Both the position numbers and the translations under genes were made by a program. This document shows positions 6,059-13,712 of a stretch of DNA of 35,493 nt, in pieces; position 1 is the stretch's first letter; each line of letters starts with the position of its first letter. This stretch comes from a virus. Under the pieces are notes generated by a model. It was not told the origin of the DNA. It saw only the letters and a list, made by a program, of their open reading frames with translations, and searched no databases. The stretch spans positions 1 through 35,493 of the IMG/VR virus record IMGVR_UViG_3300021061_000041; one strand, given 5' to 3'.

Positions 6059-6256
6059 ATGCCACGCCGCGTGAAGCCCGGTCCCGGGCGCCCCCGCAAG
6101 CCCGACGCCGAGAAGGTCGCGACGTACACGCTCAGTGTCCCCGTTCCGGTCATCGAGGCACTGCGCGCGGATCCCGAGCGCCGCGTGATGGCCAACGCCG
6201 CCGCGGTGCGCGCGCTCGTTCGCGGCGCCGCCCGCAAGGAGACTCGACGTGGATGA
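6059..6256 (+). CDS. Small basic DNA-binding protein (AT-hook/RHH-like)
   Basis: A 65-residue product from ATG 6059-6061, with AGGGG directly before it. The N-terminus MPRRVKPGPGRPRKPDAEKV holds a GRPRK AT-hook-like motif. The rest (VATYTLSVPVPVIEALRADP, then MANAAAVRALVRGAARKE) has the strand-helix-helix run of a ribbon-helix-helix regulator. It heads the plus-strand conversion island, divergent from the coiled-coil gene, and may control that island. Confidence 0.65.
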   Translation: MPRRVKPGPGRPRKPDAEKVATYTLSVPVPVIEALRADPERRVMANAAAVRALVRGAARKETRRG

Positions 6257-6449
6257 GCCCGCCGCCTACGAAGCCGACCGGCGCGAGCGCGACCGCGCGA
6301 TGGTTCTGGCGGGGCGGCGCGAGGCGGCGCGCAGCGCCCTGCTCGGCGAGGTTCGTCTGCTGGTCCGCCCGACGGACTCGCGTGTGCTTTTCCCGTTCCT
6401 GGGCGGCGCCCCGCGACACGTCCCCCGCGAGGAATGGTACCCCGGATGA
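6249..6449 (+). CDS. Small hypothetical protein
   Basis: A 66-residue product from GTG 6249-6251, overlapping the previous gene by 8 bp. The first half is a charged helix (DEPAAYEADRRERDRAMVLA, then GRREAARSALLGEVRLLVRP) and a short hydrophobic/Pro tail follows (VLFPFLGGAPRHVPREEWYP). No family recognised. The stop overlaps the next start as ATGA. Confidence 0.6.
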   Translation: MDEPAAYEADRRERDRAMVLAGRREAARSALLGEVRLLVRPTDSRVLFPFLGGAPRHVPREEWYPG

Positions 6450-6572
6450 CCCGCCCGCCTCTGGCAGATCGTCAGCGCCCTGCTCGGCGCGCTGCTGCTG
6501 CTCGTGTCGTGGCTCGGCGCGACCGTGTCACAGCCCTTTGGACGCGCGTCGGCGGGTCGGCGCCCGGTGTGA
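6446..6572 (+). pseudogene. Frameshifted single-span membrane peptide
   Basis: The ATG at 6446-6448 overlaps the upstream stop. As written it gives a 51-residue Arg/Ala-rich product that looks like a shadow frame and ends at TAG 6599-6601. Skipping one C in the CGCCCGCC run (6452-6459) gives a 41-residue protein with a perfect transmembrane segment: MTRRLWQIVSALLGALLLLV, then SWLGATVSQPFGRAS, ending at TGA 6570-6572. This needs a shift in the same direction as the G7 case at 5021. It could be a decayed gene or a base-call error. Confidence 0.45.
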
Positions 6573-6847
6573 TTCGCCTACCGCGCGCGGGCGAAGCGTA
6601 GACCCCTCGCTGGGTAAGCGCGCTGCCGGGGCATGATCCCGGGGTGCCGCCATCCGGCACCGCTCCAACAGCCCTTTCGCGCGACGAACGCGGGATGGTC
6701 ACGGGTTCGGCTGTCCCCAGCGAGGGGGCACGCGAAGTCTACCACCGTGACCCCCATCACCGCACGCTGACGCCTCGGTGCGTACATTGCGCGCGTGACT
6801 TCAGCTTCAGCCGCCGTCCGTGCATCATTCCCGCGGAGGAACAACCT
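6573..6847. other. Non-coding stretch with two GC-rich hairpins
   Basis: No convincing gene lies here. Two adjacent hairpins occur at the left: CCGGG-N7-CCCGG (6626-6642) and the perfect 7-bp stem GGTGCCG-CCATC-CGGCACC (6643-6661). Neither has a T-run, so a Rho-independent terminator is not supported, but they could separate the transcripts of the flanking plus-strand genes. The right end carries the ribosome site GCGGAGGA (6833-6840) of the next gene. No clear -35/-10 pair was seen. Confidence 0.5.
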
Positions 6848-7351
6848 ATGCGGATGTGCGCGGCTTTCGCGGTCGGGGTGGCCTCGTGTGCCTGTGCGTG
6901 CGCGCCGGTCGTCGCTCGGCACTCAGGGGGCACGGACAGGTACGGCTGCCACAACGGGCCCACGGGCAACCACTGCCACAACGAAGGGGACGGCGGAGGC
7001 GGAGGCGGTAACGGCGGCGGCGGACTCAGCGACGGCGCCGCGGTGGCGCTCGGACTGCTCGCCGTTGCGGGCGTGGTCGGGGTCATGGCGCTGATCGTCG
7101 CGAACAGTGATGCGCCGAGCTCGCCGGAGCCTGAGTCCCGTGCGTTCCATCCCGTCGTGCCGTTCGCGGACGGAACGTGTCCGCCGGAGGCGCCGGTCAA
7201 GAGATTCCCGAGCGGTGACATCTGGCGCTTCGCTGCGCCGCGCGACCCCGGCTATGCCCAGGTCTTCGCGGAGTGGTGCGACCGCACGCCCGAAGAAGCT
7301 CGTGCGCAAGGCGCGTGGCCGTTCGTCGGTTCGAAAGGACAGACGCCGTGA
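6848..7351 (+). CDS. Secreted YHYH-type protein with membrane segment
   Basis: A 167-residue product from ATG 6848-6850 with a good ribosome site (GGAGGA). The N-terminus (MRMCAAFAVGVASCACACAP) looks like a signal peptide. It is followed by HSGGTDRYGCHNGPTGNHCH, the YHYH/Excalibur-like Cys-His motif found in extracytoplasmic bacterial proteins. A Gly-rich linker leads to a transmembrane segment (VALGLLAVAGVVGVMALIVA), and the C-terminal domain has two more Cys (GTCPPEAPVKRFPSGDIWRF ... EWCDRTPEEARAQG). This is not a usual phage structural protein; with the two lipoproteins that follow it looks like envelope cargo expressed in the lysogen. The motif may bind metal. Confidence 0.75.
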   Translation: MRMCAAFAVGVASCACACAPVVARHSGGTDRYGCHNGPTGNHCHNEGDGGGGGGNGGGGLSDGAAVALGLLAVAGVVGVMALIVANSDAPSSPEPESRAFHPVVPFADGTCPPEAPVKRFPSGDIWRFAAPRDPGYAQVFAEWCDRTPEEARAQGAWPFVGSKGQTP

Positions 7352-7602
7352 AGATCAAGATCGCCGCCTTGTTTCTCGCCGGACTGCTCGCCGGCTGCGC
7401 CTCGCGAACCGTCTACAGCGTGCCCTCGACGGCGGAGGGTAACGAATGCAGGCGGCAGTGCCAGGGCATCCTGCATCAATGCCGTGCTGGATACGGCGAC
7501 GCGAAGGATTTTGTTACAGAGCGCGCGTGCCAAGATGAGGAGCAGGCATGTCTCTCGACGTGCCCGGGTGCCACCGGACGGCAGCAGCGGTCATGTCTGT
7601 AG
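7348..7602 (+). CDS. Small Cys-rich lipoprotein
   Basis: An 84-residue product from GTG 7348-7350, overlapping the upstream stop as GTGA. It has a textbook lipoprotein signal: MKIKIAALFLAGLLAGCASR with lipobox LAGC, so lipidated Cys at residue 17 (first residue read as Met). The mature part has paired Cys (NECRRQCQGILHQCRAGYGD, ACQDEEQACLSTCPG) that probably form disulfides in the periplasm. Length and lipobox would suit an outer-membrane spanin, but it is not proline-rich and does not lie with the endolysin. A lysogenic-conversion lipoprotein is more likely. Confidence 0.75.
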   Translation: MKIKIAALFLAGLLAGCASRTVYSVPSTAEGNECRRQCQGILHQCRAGYGDAKDFVTERACQDEEQACLSTCPGATGRQQRSCL

Positions 7603-7901
7603 CGCGCACACTATTCGTCTTATTGCTCGCCTCGGGATGCGGCGACGAGGATCGCTACCCCGAGCGATGCATCCAGATAGCGAAGGCCATTTGCGCCCGG
7701 ATTTCTGGCGCCTGCTGGGATGGCGACGGCTGCGTTCGGGAACTGCTCACGGCCGCGACCTGCGCTGACGCCGACAGGCTCGCTCACGCTGAGTGGTTCA
7801 AGCCGTGCATGAATGCTGCGGTGAATGCCAGTTGTGTGTCACGCGACGCGTTCACGATGGACTGGGATGCCTGCGAAGGCGTCTTTGAACTGCGCGAGTA
7901 G
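7593..7901 (+). CDS. Cys-rich lipoprotein
   Basis: A 102-residue product from ATG 7593-7595, overlapping the previous gene by 10 bp. The N-terminus MSVARTLFVLLLASGCGDED is a lipoprotein signal with lipobox LASGC. About eight further Cys are spread through the mature part (PERCIQIAKAICARISGACW, DGCVRELLTAATC, WFKPCMNAAVNASC, WDAC), the style of secreted Cys-rich lipoproteins common in myxobacteria and relatives. That style is my main, weak hint about the host. It ends 6 bp before the convergent stop of the fibre gene. Confidence 0.72.
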   Translation: MSVARTLFVLLLASGCGDEDRYPERCIQIAKAICARISGACWDGDGCVRELLTAATCADADRLAHAEWFKPCMNAAVNASCVSRDAFTMDWDACEGVFELRE

Positions 7902-7907
7902 AGGCCT

Positions 7908-9233
7908 TCATCCGGCCCGTAGCGGCACCATCACGTTGTCGATGAGGAGCGCGTACACGTCGAGCTCGCTGGCGTAGCCGGTGATGTAGACGGACTGGCT
8001 CGCGCCGGCGGGGTCCTGCCGCACTCGCGCGCCGATGGTCTGCAGCCAGTAGCCCGACGCCAGGCCGCCCGAACCACCTGCGAGGATGCGCGCGAACGGC
8101 ATCAGCGTCGGCCCCAGCGCCTTCGCGTAGTCGAGCTGTGCCTCCGTCGCGCTTGTCGACGTCACCGCCGTGACGCGCGCCCGCGCCCAATACAACTCCG
8201 TCGTGTTGCCGCCGTTCGTCGTGCGCTCCCATCCCGCAGTCGGGATGTCCCACACATTGAAGCGGTGCGTCCCCGCCGACTCCTGGAACGCCGTCACCTG
8301 CTGCCCGTTCGTCAGGAACGTGTGCGCCGAGTATGACGTGCCGCCCGTCGACCACTCCCACGCCACGGTTAGCGAGTGCCCGCCGGCGACGTTCGTGTCG
8401 ATGAGCATCCCAGACGGGGGCGTGACGAAGCCGAAGTAGATGATGTCTCCGACCTGCTGCGGGTCGAGAAAGATCTTGTCGCCCGTGCCGTTGTCGCTCG
8501 AGTAGTTGGTGAGCTGCGTCCAGGTCGGGCCAGAGGCGTCGTAGCGCCAGACCTCGGTGACGTCGCTCAGTCCCTCGACGCGCGCCCAGTCGTCGCGCTC
8601 GCGCACCGACGCTGCGCCGTAATCGGGAAAGTCTGCATCGTTCGCCTCGATGAGCCCGCCCTGCGTCACCTGCCGCGCCGTGCCCATGAGGCTGATCGTG
8701 AATCCGGTGGTCTGCACCGCGACCGCGACGAGGTTCTCGCCGGTGCTGGTGGCGCGAATGGGGAAGCGCCACGTTCCCTCCGTGCTCGGATACGTCGCCG
8801 CCGAACCGGAGCCCGCCAGCGTCACCACGCCGAAGTCACTGTCCGTCGAGCGCAGCCCGAGGTTCCAAGCCTGCTCATTCGTGATCGGCATGATGTAGGC
8901 GCTCTGGCCGTTCGCGAGCTTGGCGCGGACGTCCAACTCCAACTGCTCGACGCCAGGCGGCACCACGATCGGCGTCCACGGCACGAGGAAGGTCCACGCG
9001 CCGCGTGGCGCGTTCACGCGCCACGACAGTTTCGATTCGGCGATGCGATCGCCCCACGAGTCCTCGAGGTCGTAGCCGCGCGAGACACACGGCTGAAGCC
9101 CGCGCTTCGTAATGTGGTTGGCGTTCTTCGCCAGTTCACGCTGCGGCAGCGCCCCCCACTCGTTGCTCTGCGTGGCGAGCGTGCTGTCGAGCGTGCGCAG
9201 CGGGTTGTTTTCGAACGTCTCGATGCTGCTCAT
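7908..9233 (-). CDS. Tail fibre or appendage protein with beta-sandwich domain
   Basis: A 441-residue beta-rich protein, the last gene of the minus-strand structural array, where receptor-binding appendages usually sit. The middle holds a domain (from about GDIIYFGFVTPPSGMLIDTN to ELYWARARVTAVT) with W-W pairs, a GTHRFNVWDIPTAGW turn and a YWARARVTA strand. The same pattern is in the tail-tube gene (16325-17752). This kind of domain is common in phage tail tubes and fibres and may bind carbohydrate. The C-terminal part (GYWLQTIGARVRQDPAGASQ, YITGYASELDVYALLIDN) resembles a tip. No chaperone gene follows. Confidence 0.7.
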   Translation of the reverse strand: MSSIETFENNPLRTLDSTLATQSNEWGALPQRELAKNANHITKRGLQPCVSRGYDLEDSWGDRIAESKLSWRVNAPRGAWTFLVPWTPIVVPPGVEQLELDVRAKLANGQSAYIMPITNEQAWNLGLRSTDSDFGVVTLAGSGSAATYPSTEGTWRFPIRATSTGENLVAVAVQTTGFTISLMGTARQVTQGGLIEANDADFPDYGAASVRERDDWARVEGLSDVTEVWRYDASGPTWTQLTNYSSDNGTGDKIFLDPQQVGDIIYFGFVTPPSGMLIDTNVAGGHSLTVAWEWSTGGTSYSAHTFLTNGQQVTAFQESAGTHRFNVWDIPTAGWERTTNGGNTTELYWARARVTAVTSTSATEAQLDYAKALGPTLMPFARILAGGSGGLASGYWLQTIGARVRQDPAGASQSVYITGYASELDVYALLIDNVMVPLRAG

Positions 9234-9236
9234 GCT

Positions 9237-9923
9237 CTACGCCCCGGCGGTGTCGGTGATGACGGCCTCGTGGACCAGCAGGCCCGTGAGGCGCGTCAGG
9301 TCGCGCTCGGTGCCGCTATTCTTGAGGTACAGCGTCGCCGTGTAGTTGCGACCGATGGCTGCATCCGGTCGGTAGGTCCAGCGCGCGACAAGCGGCACGG
9401 CGTCGAGGTGGCTGATGTCTGCCACGCGACGGCCGCCGCCTTCGCCACGTCGCCACGGCGTGAATCCGGTGACGACTTCGATCTGGTGCGCCTCGCGCTC
9501 CATCATCGCGAGGCCGTCCGCGCCGATCCCGAGGCTCGACAGGTCGACCGCTTCGGGCTGGATTTCCTCGAGCACCTGCGAGGCGGACGCGCCGCCCGCG
9601 ATGTTGTCCTCCGCGACGCTCAGCGTCAGCCGCGCGTCCGTGCGGCCGTAGCCCCACAGCACCACCGTGATCTTGCGGCCCGTCGCGCCGCTCGATGAGC
9701 GCTGCCCGTAGAACTGCCAGAGCGGCACCAGCGTGTTGCCGAAGTTGCGCGCGATCTCACGCTGCGTCGTGATGTCCATCGACGCCACGAACACCTTGCA
9801 GCGATAGCCGTAGACGTGCGCGATCGCCGCTGCCGGCGCGGCGCCGTGGATCGCCTCCGCGCGTTGGCGTGCATAGGCCGCCGCCGGCGCCACCACTTCG
9901 GGCTCAGGGGGGATGAGCGGCAT
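9237..9923 (-). CDS. Tail tip/appendage-associated protein, unknown
   Basis: A 228-residue product; stop TAG, 3 bp before the fibre start. The N-terminus is helical (VAPAAAYARQRAEAIHGAAP) and the rest beta-rich (GRKITVVLWGYGRTDARLTL; ATLYLKNSGTERDLTRLTGL). No family recognised. From its place between two beta-rich tail proteins and its spacing of only 3 bp on both sides, it probably belongs to the tail tip or fibre complex. Confidence 0.6.
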   Translation of the reverse strand: MPLIPPEPEVVAPAAAYARQRAEAIHGAAPAAAIAHVYGYRCKVFVASMDITTQREIARNFGNTLVPLWQFYGQRSSSGATGRKITVVLWGYGRTDARLTLSVAEDNIAGGASASQVLEEIQPEAVDLSSLGIGADGLAMMEREAHQIEVVTGFTPWRRGEGGGRRVADISHLDAVPLVARWTYRPDAAIGRNYTATLYLKNSGTERDLTRLTGLLVHEAVITDTAGA

Positions 9924-9926
9924 GGT

Positions 9927-10505
9927 TCACGGCCCCGTGGGCATCGAAGCGAGCGGCACTTCGATCTCGTAGACGTAGATGCGGTGCAGCCTGCAGGAAC
10001 CGCCTACCGCCGCCTGCATTCGCACGATGCCGAGATAGGTCGTGTTCCCGTCGAGCGCGCCGAGCGATGCGGTCGCCTCGTACTCTGCAGCCGCACCGTT
10101 GTTCACCGTCACGTTGAGAGTCTCGATGTCGCCGCCGGTGCCCGCGCGGACCTTGAAGCCGATTTCGATCTTGCCGTTGCCGACTGACGCCTCGGCGCGG
10201 AGGTTCACGCGCACGAGGTTGTGGTTGTCGGGGATCGCACGGGCCCGGTAGAAGAAGTTGAAGCGGTCGACGAGCGAGCCCTGTGTGTCGTTCACGAGGG
10301 AGCCGACGCCCTGCAGCGCCGCGTTCGCGCCGTACTTGTGCTGCTGCAGATCCGCGCCCCAGATCGGCCGGCGGATCTGGCGTGAGTACAGGAAGTGGGC
10401 CGCTTCCAGCGGGTGCTGCATCTGGCGCACGACGGCAATGCGCCGAGCCGTGATGTCGGCGATCGGGTCGATGACGGTAACGGCGCTCGGGATGGTCTTC
10501 GCCAC
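9927..10505 (-). CDS. Tail-associated beta-sandwich protein
   Basis: A 192-residue product from GTG 10503-10505. A helical N-terminal stretch (VIDPIADITARRIAVVRQMQ, then HPLEAAHFLYSRQIRRPIWG) leads to a likely jelly-roll (NHNLVRVNLRAEASVGNGKI, GGDIETLNVTVNNGAAAEYE, TYLGIVRMQAAVGGSCRLHR). It looks like an adaptor helix plus carbohydrate-binding-type sandwich, as in tail-tip attachment proteins. That is inference from layout; no family recognised. Confidence 0.6.
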   Translation of the reverse strand: MAKTIPSAVTVIDPIADITARRIAVVRQMQHPLEAAHFLYSRQIRRPIWGADLQQHKYGANAALQGVGSLVNDTQGSLVDRFNFFYRARAIPDNHNLVRVNLRAEASVGNGKIEIGFKVRAGTGGDIETLNVTVNNGAAAEYEATASLGALDGNTTYLGIVRMQAAVGGSCRLHRIYVYEIEVPLASMPTGP

Positions 10506-10508
10506 GGT

Positions 10509-12908
10509 TCAGGCTCCCCACCGCTTGCCGGCGATGCCGGTGTCGATGAGCTGCGTCGCGTTCGCCGCGATGTAGAGGTAGTTGCGCATCTGGCTGCTCA
10601 CGGTGCCGCCGCTGACCGCCGCGTCGACCGTGGCCGTGTAGGGCGCGAGCCGCATCACCTTGTTCGCGGGACTCGTGTTCACGCCGCCTACCTTCGGCGA
10701 CGCGGACAAGCGCGCCACGCGCGAACTGTGCGTCAGCGTGACGAGCTCGATCGTGTCGCTCGCGTCGTTCCATCGGGACCCGTCGAGGTTGCAGAACTCG
10801 ACGAGACAGCCCGCGCCGCCCTGCGAGCCGTCGTCGCCGAAGGCCTTGATGTCGGAGTTCGGCACCTCGCCGAGCGTCGTCGTCGGGGTGAACTCGTTGG
10901 CGCTCAGCGTAGCGTCGAGGTTCACGCCGTCCCACGAGGACACGATCGCCGCCGGCCCGAAGCGCACGGCCTCGGCGTCGGCGCGCTGCGCGTGCACCAC
11001 CATGCGCGCCTCGTACGGCTGCACCTCGACAGAGAGCGCGCGCCAGTAGTCGGTCGTGACGCCGATCGTGCCCGCGGTGGGACTCGGCATCTGCGCGTCG
11101 GTGACGGCGAGCAGCGTGCCGGGGTTGATCTCTCGCGTGCCGGCGTGCGTGCGGTAGCTCAGCGTGAAGCGCGCCGTGGGCTGCGGGAACTCCTCGCGCT
11201 GGATGATCGCGGCCGCGCGCTGCGCCAGAAAGAGCCGCGTCCGATCGGTGGCGCCGGCACTCTTGATCTTGCGCGTCTTCACCTCCTCGCGGTGAAGGTT
11301 CGCGGCCCACGTGCTATTCGCGATGATGGTCCGCGGCGCGCCGTCCTCGTTGACGTATTCGATGATGACGCGGCCGGTGGTGTCCGCGACGTTCAGCGAG
11401 TAGTCGTGGTAGTCGCGCGACATGTCCGCGAGCGACACCGACACCGACGACTCGAATGGATAGCGGTCACCGACGCGGGCCAGCGCCAGGCGCCCGCTCG
11501 AATTCGTATAGACCGCGTAGCCGAGCAGCGTCAGCACTTCGCGGTTGAGCCACTCCATGACCGAGAAGCTGCCGTCCCAGCCAAGCAGGAACCGGGGGAA
11601 GCGCGCGCCAGGCGTCTCGGTGATGGCCCGCTCCCAACTCGTGAGGTCCAGTCGCGTTGCCGGTAGCGCCAAGCCCCACGGCGCGGGCAGCACGTCGTAG
11701 TTGTTGTCCCCCGCCGTCTCGTAGTTCGTGAGGTCGCCGGTGCGCGACAGGATGAGGCAGAGCGCGGCGCGCAGCGGATGGTCGCTGGCGACGAGGTCCC
11801 CGTACGTGTACCCGCCGTCGTGCGGCACATGCCCGATCCGCGGCGTGTTGATGCGCGGATGCGTCGGCAGGATCTCGACGAACTCCTCGCCGGGCCCGTG
11901 CGACGACTCGCCCGTGCTGAAGGCGCCGCGGGTCACGACGTGCGCGAGCGTGTAGTCCGCGGTGTTGGTGTTCATCTGCAGCTCGACGGCTTCATCGCCG
12001 AGCCGCATCCACACGCGGTCGCCTACGTCGGTGAAACTCGGCCGCCGGGCGTTCGTCTCGCCCGTGGGCAGCGCGTTGATCCACGAGATCCCGCCGCCAA
12101 CGGCGTTCATCGACCGCAGCGTGGCGCGGTAAGCACCGAATGCGGCGTGGCGTGCCAGTGTGCCCAGGTAGGAGTCGGCCTTGATCTGCCAGTGCACGCG
12201 GCCGCCGGTGGTGACGCGGCCGAGCTCGCGCAGCCGAAACACATAGGGGCCGCGCTCGTTACTGGCGCTGACGTCGGCGTGATCGAACCCGAGATAGAGC
12301 GCGATGATCCGGTTACGCCACACGCGCGGGTGCGAGTAGATATCGTCGGGGTAAGGGTCCGACGTGCTCGAGGCGGTGTGCGCGCGCTCGGGACTCTTCG
12401 CGGCGTTGGTGCCGCGGCGGATGTTCGGCGTGGTGGTCGAGGCCTGCGCGACGAACGTCTCGTCCGCGAGGAAGTAGGCCGTGCCCGCAGTGAGCGCCGA
12501 CACGACGTTGATGCTCGTGGCGGTAGCGGTCAGGCTCGCGTTCAGCGACGTCACGCGCGAGCTCGTCTTCAGCGCCGCGAAGAGGTTCGCGAAGTAGTCC
12601 GTGGGGTCGATGAACTCGGCGGTCAGGGAGCCGAGCGACGAACTGCCGGCGACGGGGTCGTACTTCTCACCGAACGTCGACAAGCGCTGCAGGACCTGGC
12701 GATAGCCGACCTTCTGCTGTGCCGTGTAGTTGTCGGGGATGCGCGAGACGATCGACACCGGCTTGACGCTGTAGGCGGTCGAACCGTCGCCGTCCGCGCC
12801 CGCATTGCTGATGCTGGAGAGCTTGTGCGGGATGCCCCACAGCTCGAGGCGCACGACGGGCGTGGTGCCGGCGGGCTCGGCTGTGAGGGTCGCGTAGGTC
12901 TGCGCCAC
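10509..12908 (-). CDS. Large tail tip/hub protein
   Basis: A 799-residue product from GTG 12906-12908, the largest tail protein apart from none other in this block. The early part (RLELWGIPHKLSSISNAGAD, VGYRQVLQRLSTFGEKYDPV, SLTAEFIDPTDYFANLFAAL) and the repeated DETFVAQ/GDEAVELQ-type strands resemble tip-attachment and hub proteins of siphoviruses. The central region (SGRLALARVGDRYPFESSVS, VIIEYVNEDGAPRTIIANST, FRLRELGRVTTGGRVHWQIK) is beta-rich. It lies downstream of the tape measure and a distal-tail candidate, the standard place for the hub. No lysozyme or peptidase motif was seen. Confidence 0.7.
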   Translation of the reverse strand: MAQTYATLTAEPAGTTPVVRLELWGIPHKLSSISNAGADGDGSTAYSVKPVSIVSRIPDNYTAQQKVGYRQVLQRLSTFGEKYDPVAGSSSLGSLTAEFIDPTDYFANLFAALKTSSRVTSLNASLTATATSINVVSALTAGTAYFLADETFVAQASTTTPNIRRGTNAAKSPERAHTASSTSDPYPDDIYSHPRVWRNRIIALYLGFDHADVSASNERGPYVFRLRELGRVTTGGRVHWQIKADSYLGTLARHAAFGAYRATLRSMNAVGGGISWINALPTGETNARRPSFTDVGDRVWMRLGDEAVELQMNTNTADYTLAHVVTRGAFSTGESSHGPGEEFVEILPTHPRINTPRIGHVPHDGGYTYGDLVASDHPLRAALCLILSRTGDLTNYETAGDNNYDVLPAPWGLALPATRLDLTSWERAITETPGARFPRFLLGWDGSFSVMEWLNREVLTLLGYAVYTNSSGRLALARVGDRYPFESSVSVSLADMSRDYHDYSLNVADTTGRVIIEYVNEDGAPRTIIANSTWAANLHREEVKTRKIKSAGATDRTRLFLAQRAAAIIQREEFPQPTARFTLSYRTHAGTREINPGTLLAVTDAQMPSPTAGTIGVTTDYWRALSVEVQPYEARMVVHAQRADAEAVRFGPAAIVSSWDGVNLDATLSANEFTPTTTLGEVPNSDIKAFGDDGSQGGAGCLVEFCNLDGSRWNDASDTIELVTLTHSSRVARLSASPKVGGVNTSPANKVMRLAPYTATVDAAVSGGTVSSQMRNYLYIAANATQLIDTGIAGKRWGA

Positions 12909-12914
12909 GGGTTC

Positions 12915-13712
12915 TCAGCTCGAGCTGATGCGCTCTCGCATCGGGACGCGGATCCGGTAGCGCTCGCCGCCCACGCCCGACATGACCTCGGCGGCGTTGC
13001 TCAATCGCTGCTTCCATGCGCGATCGGCGATCACCCAGCGCCCCACGGTCGACGTGTCGGTGTTGTCGGGGAAGTAGACGAAGTCGCCGCCGCCGCGCGC
13101 GTCCTCCCAGAAGTAATCGAACGCGAGGTGTGTGGCGGCCCGGTAGGCGTTCTTGACGTTGGCTCGGTCGACGAAGTCGAACGTGACGTCCTGCACGTCG
13201 TAGGTCGCAAGGGTGCGCGTATCGACGACGCCGGCGGTCGACTCGTCCTCGAGCACGACGGCCTCGGTATCGTTGTCGAGGAGGATGCCTTCCGTCTCGG
13301 GATACCAGAGTTGCAGCGGGCAGAGAGTGCCCGTGGCGCTGGTGCCGCTCGCGGTGTCCGTGTTCGTCGCGAAGCCCAGGTAGAGTTCGGGAAAGGATGC
13401 CGAGCCGCTCGACCACTTGAGGATGAAGGTCCCGGTGGCGCTCACGGTCTGGAAGCCGCGCGTGCTCCCCGAGTGCGAGGCAGCGGCGAGCGTGTACGTC
13501 AGTCCCGAGCCGCTGTTGTCGAGCGCCGTCTTCACGGCCACGGCAAGGTCGCCGCCGTCCGTGCTGCTCACGCCGTCGTTGCGCAGGAAGTAGTCGCCGG
13601 CGGTGACGGTCGCGTTGTAGTCCGAGCCGCCGACGCGCACGACGATCGTGTTGTTGGACGACGAGATCGTGAGCTTGTGATGAACGAAGCGGCCTTTGCT
13701 CGCGCTGCTCAC
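12915..13712 (-). CDS. Distal-tail-like protein
   Basis: A 265-residue product from GTG 13710-13712, overlapping the tape-measure stop as GTGA. Beta-rich N-terminal half (HHKLTISSSNNTIVVRVGGS, KWSSGSASFPELYLGF). The second half has a mixed fold with VQDVTFDFVDRANVKNAYRA and DYFWEDARGGGDFVYFPD. The position directly after the tape measure and before the hub is where the distal tail (Dit-type) protein is encoded in siphoviruses; the fold itself I cannot confirm. Confidence 0.65.
   Translation of the reverse strand: MSSASKGRFVHHKLTISSSNNTIVVRVGGSDYNATVTAGDYFLRNDGVSSTDGGDLAVAVKTALDNSGSGLTYTLAAASHSGSTRGFQTVSATGTFILKWSSGSASFPELYLGFATNTDTASGTSATGTLCPLQLWYPETEGILLDNDTEAVVLEDESTAGVVDTRTLATYDVQDVTFDFVDRANVKNAYRAATHLAFDYFWEDARGGGDFVYFPDNTDTSTVGRWVIADRAWKQRLSNAAEVMSGVGGERYRIRVPMRERISSS

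Noticed and set aside
6626-6661. Rho-independent terminator
   Set aside because: Two GC-rich hairpins are present but no T-run follows on either strand. Recorded only as structure.
6600-6670. A tRNA gene around the hairpins
   Set aside because: No D-loop or TPsiC motif and no acceptor stem pairing of the right length.
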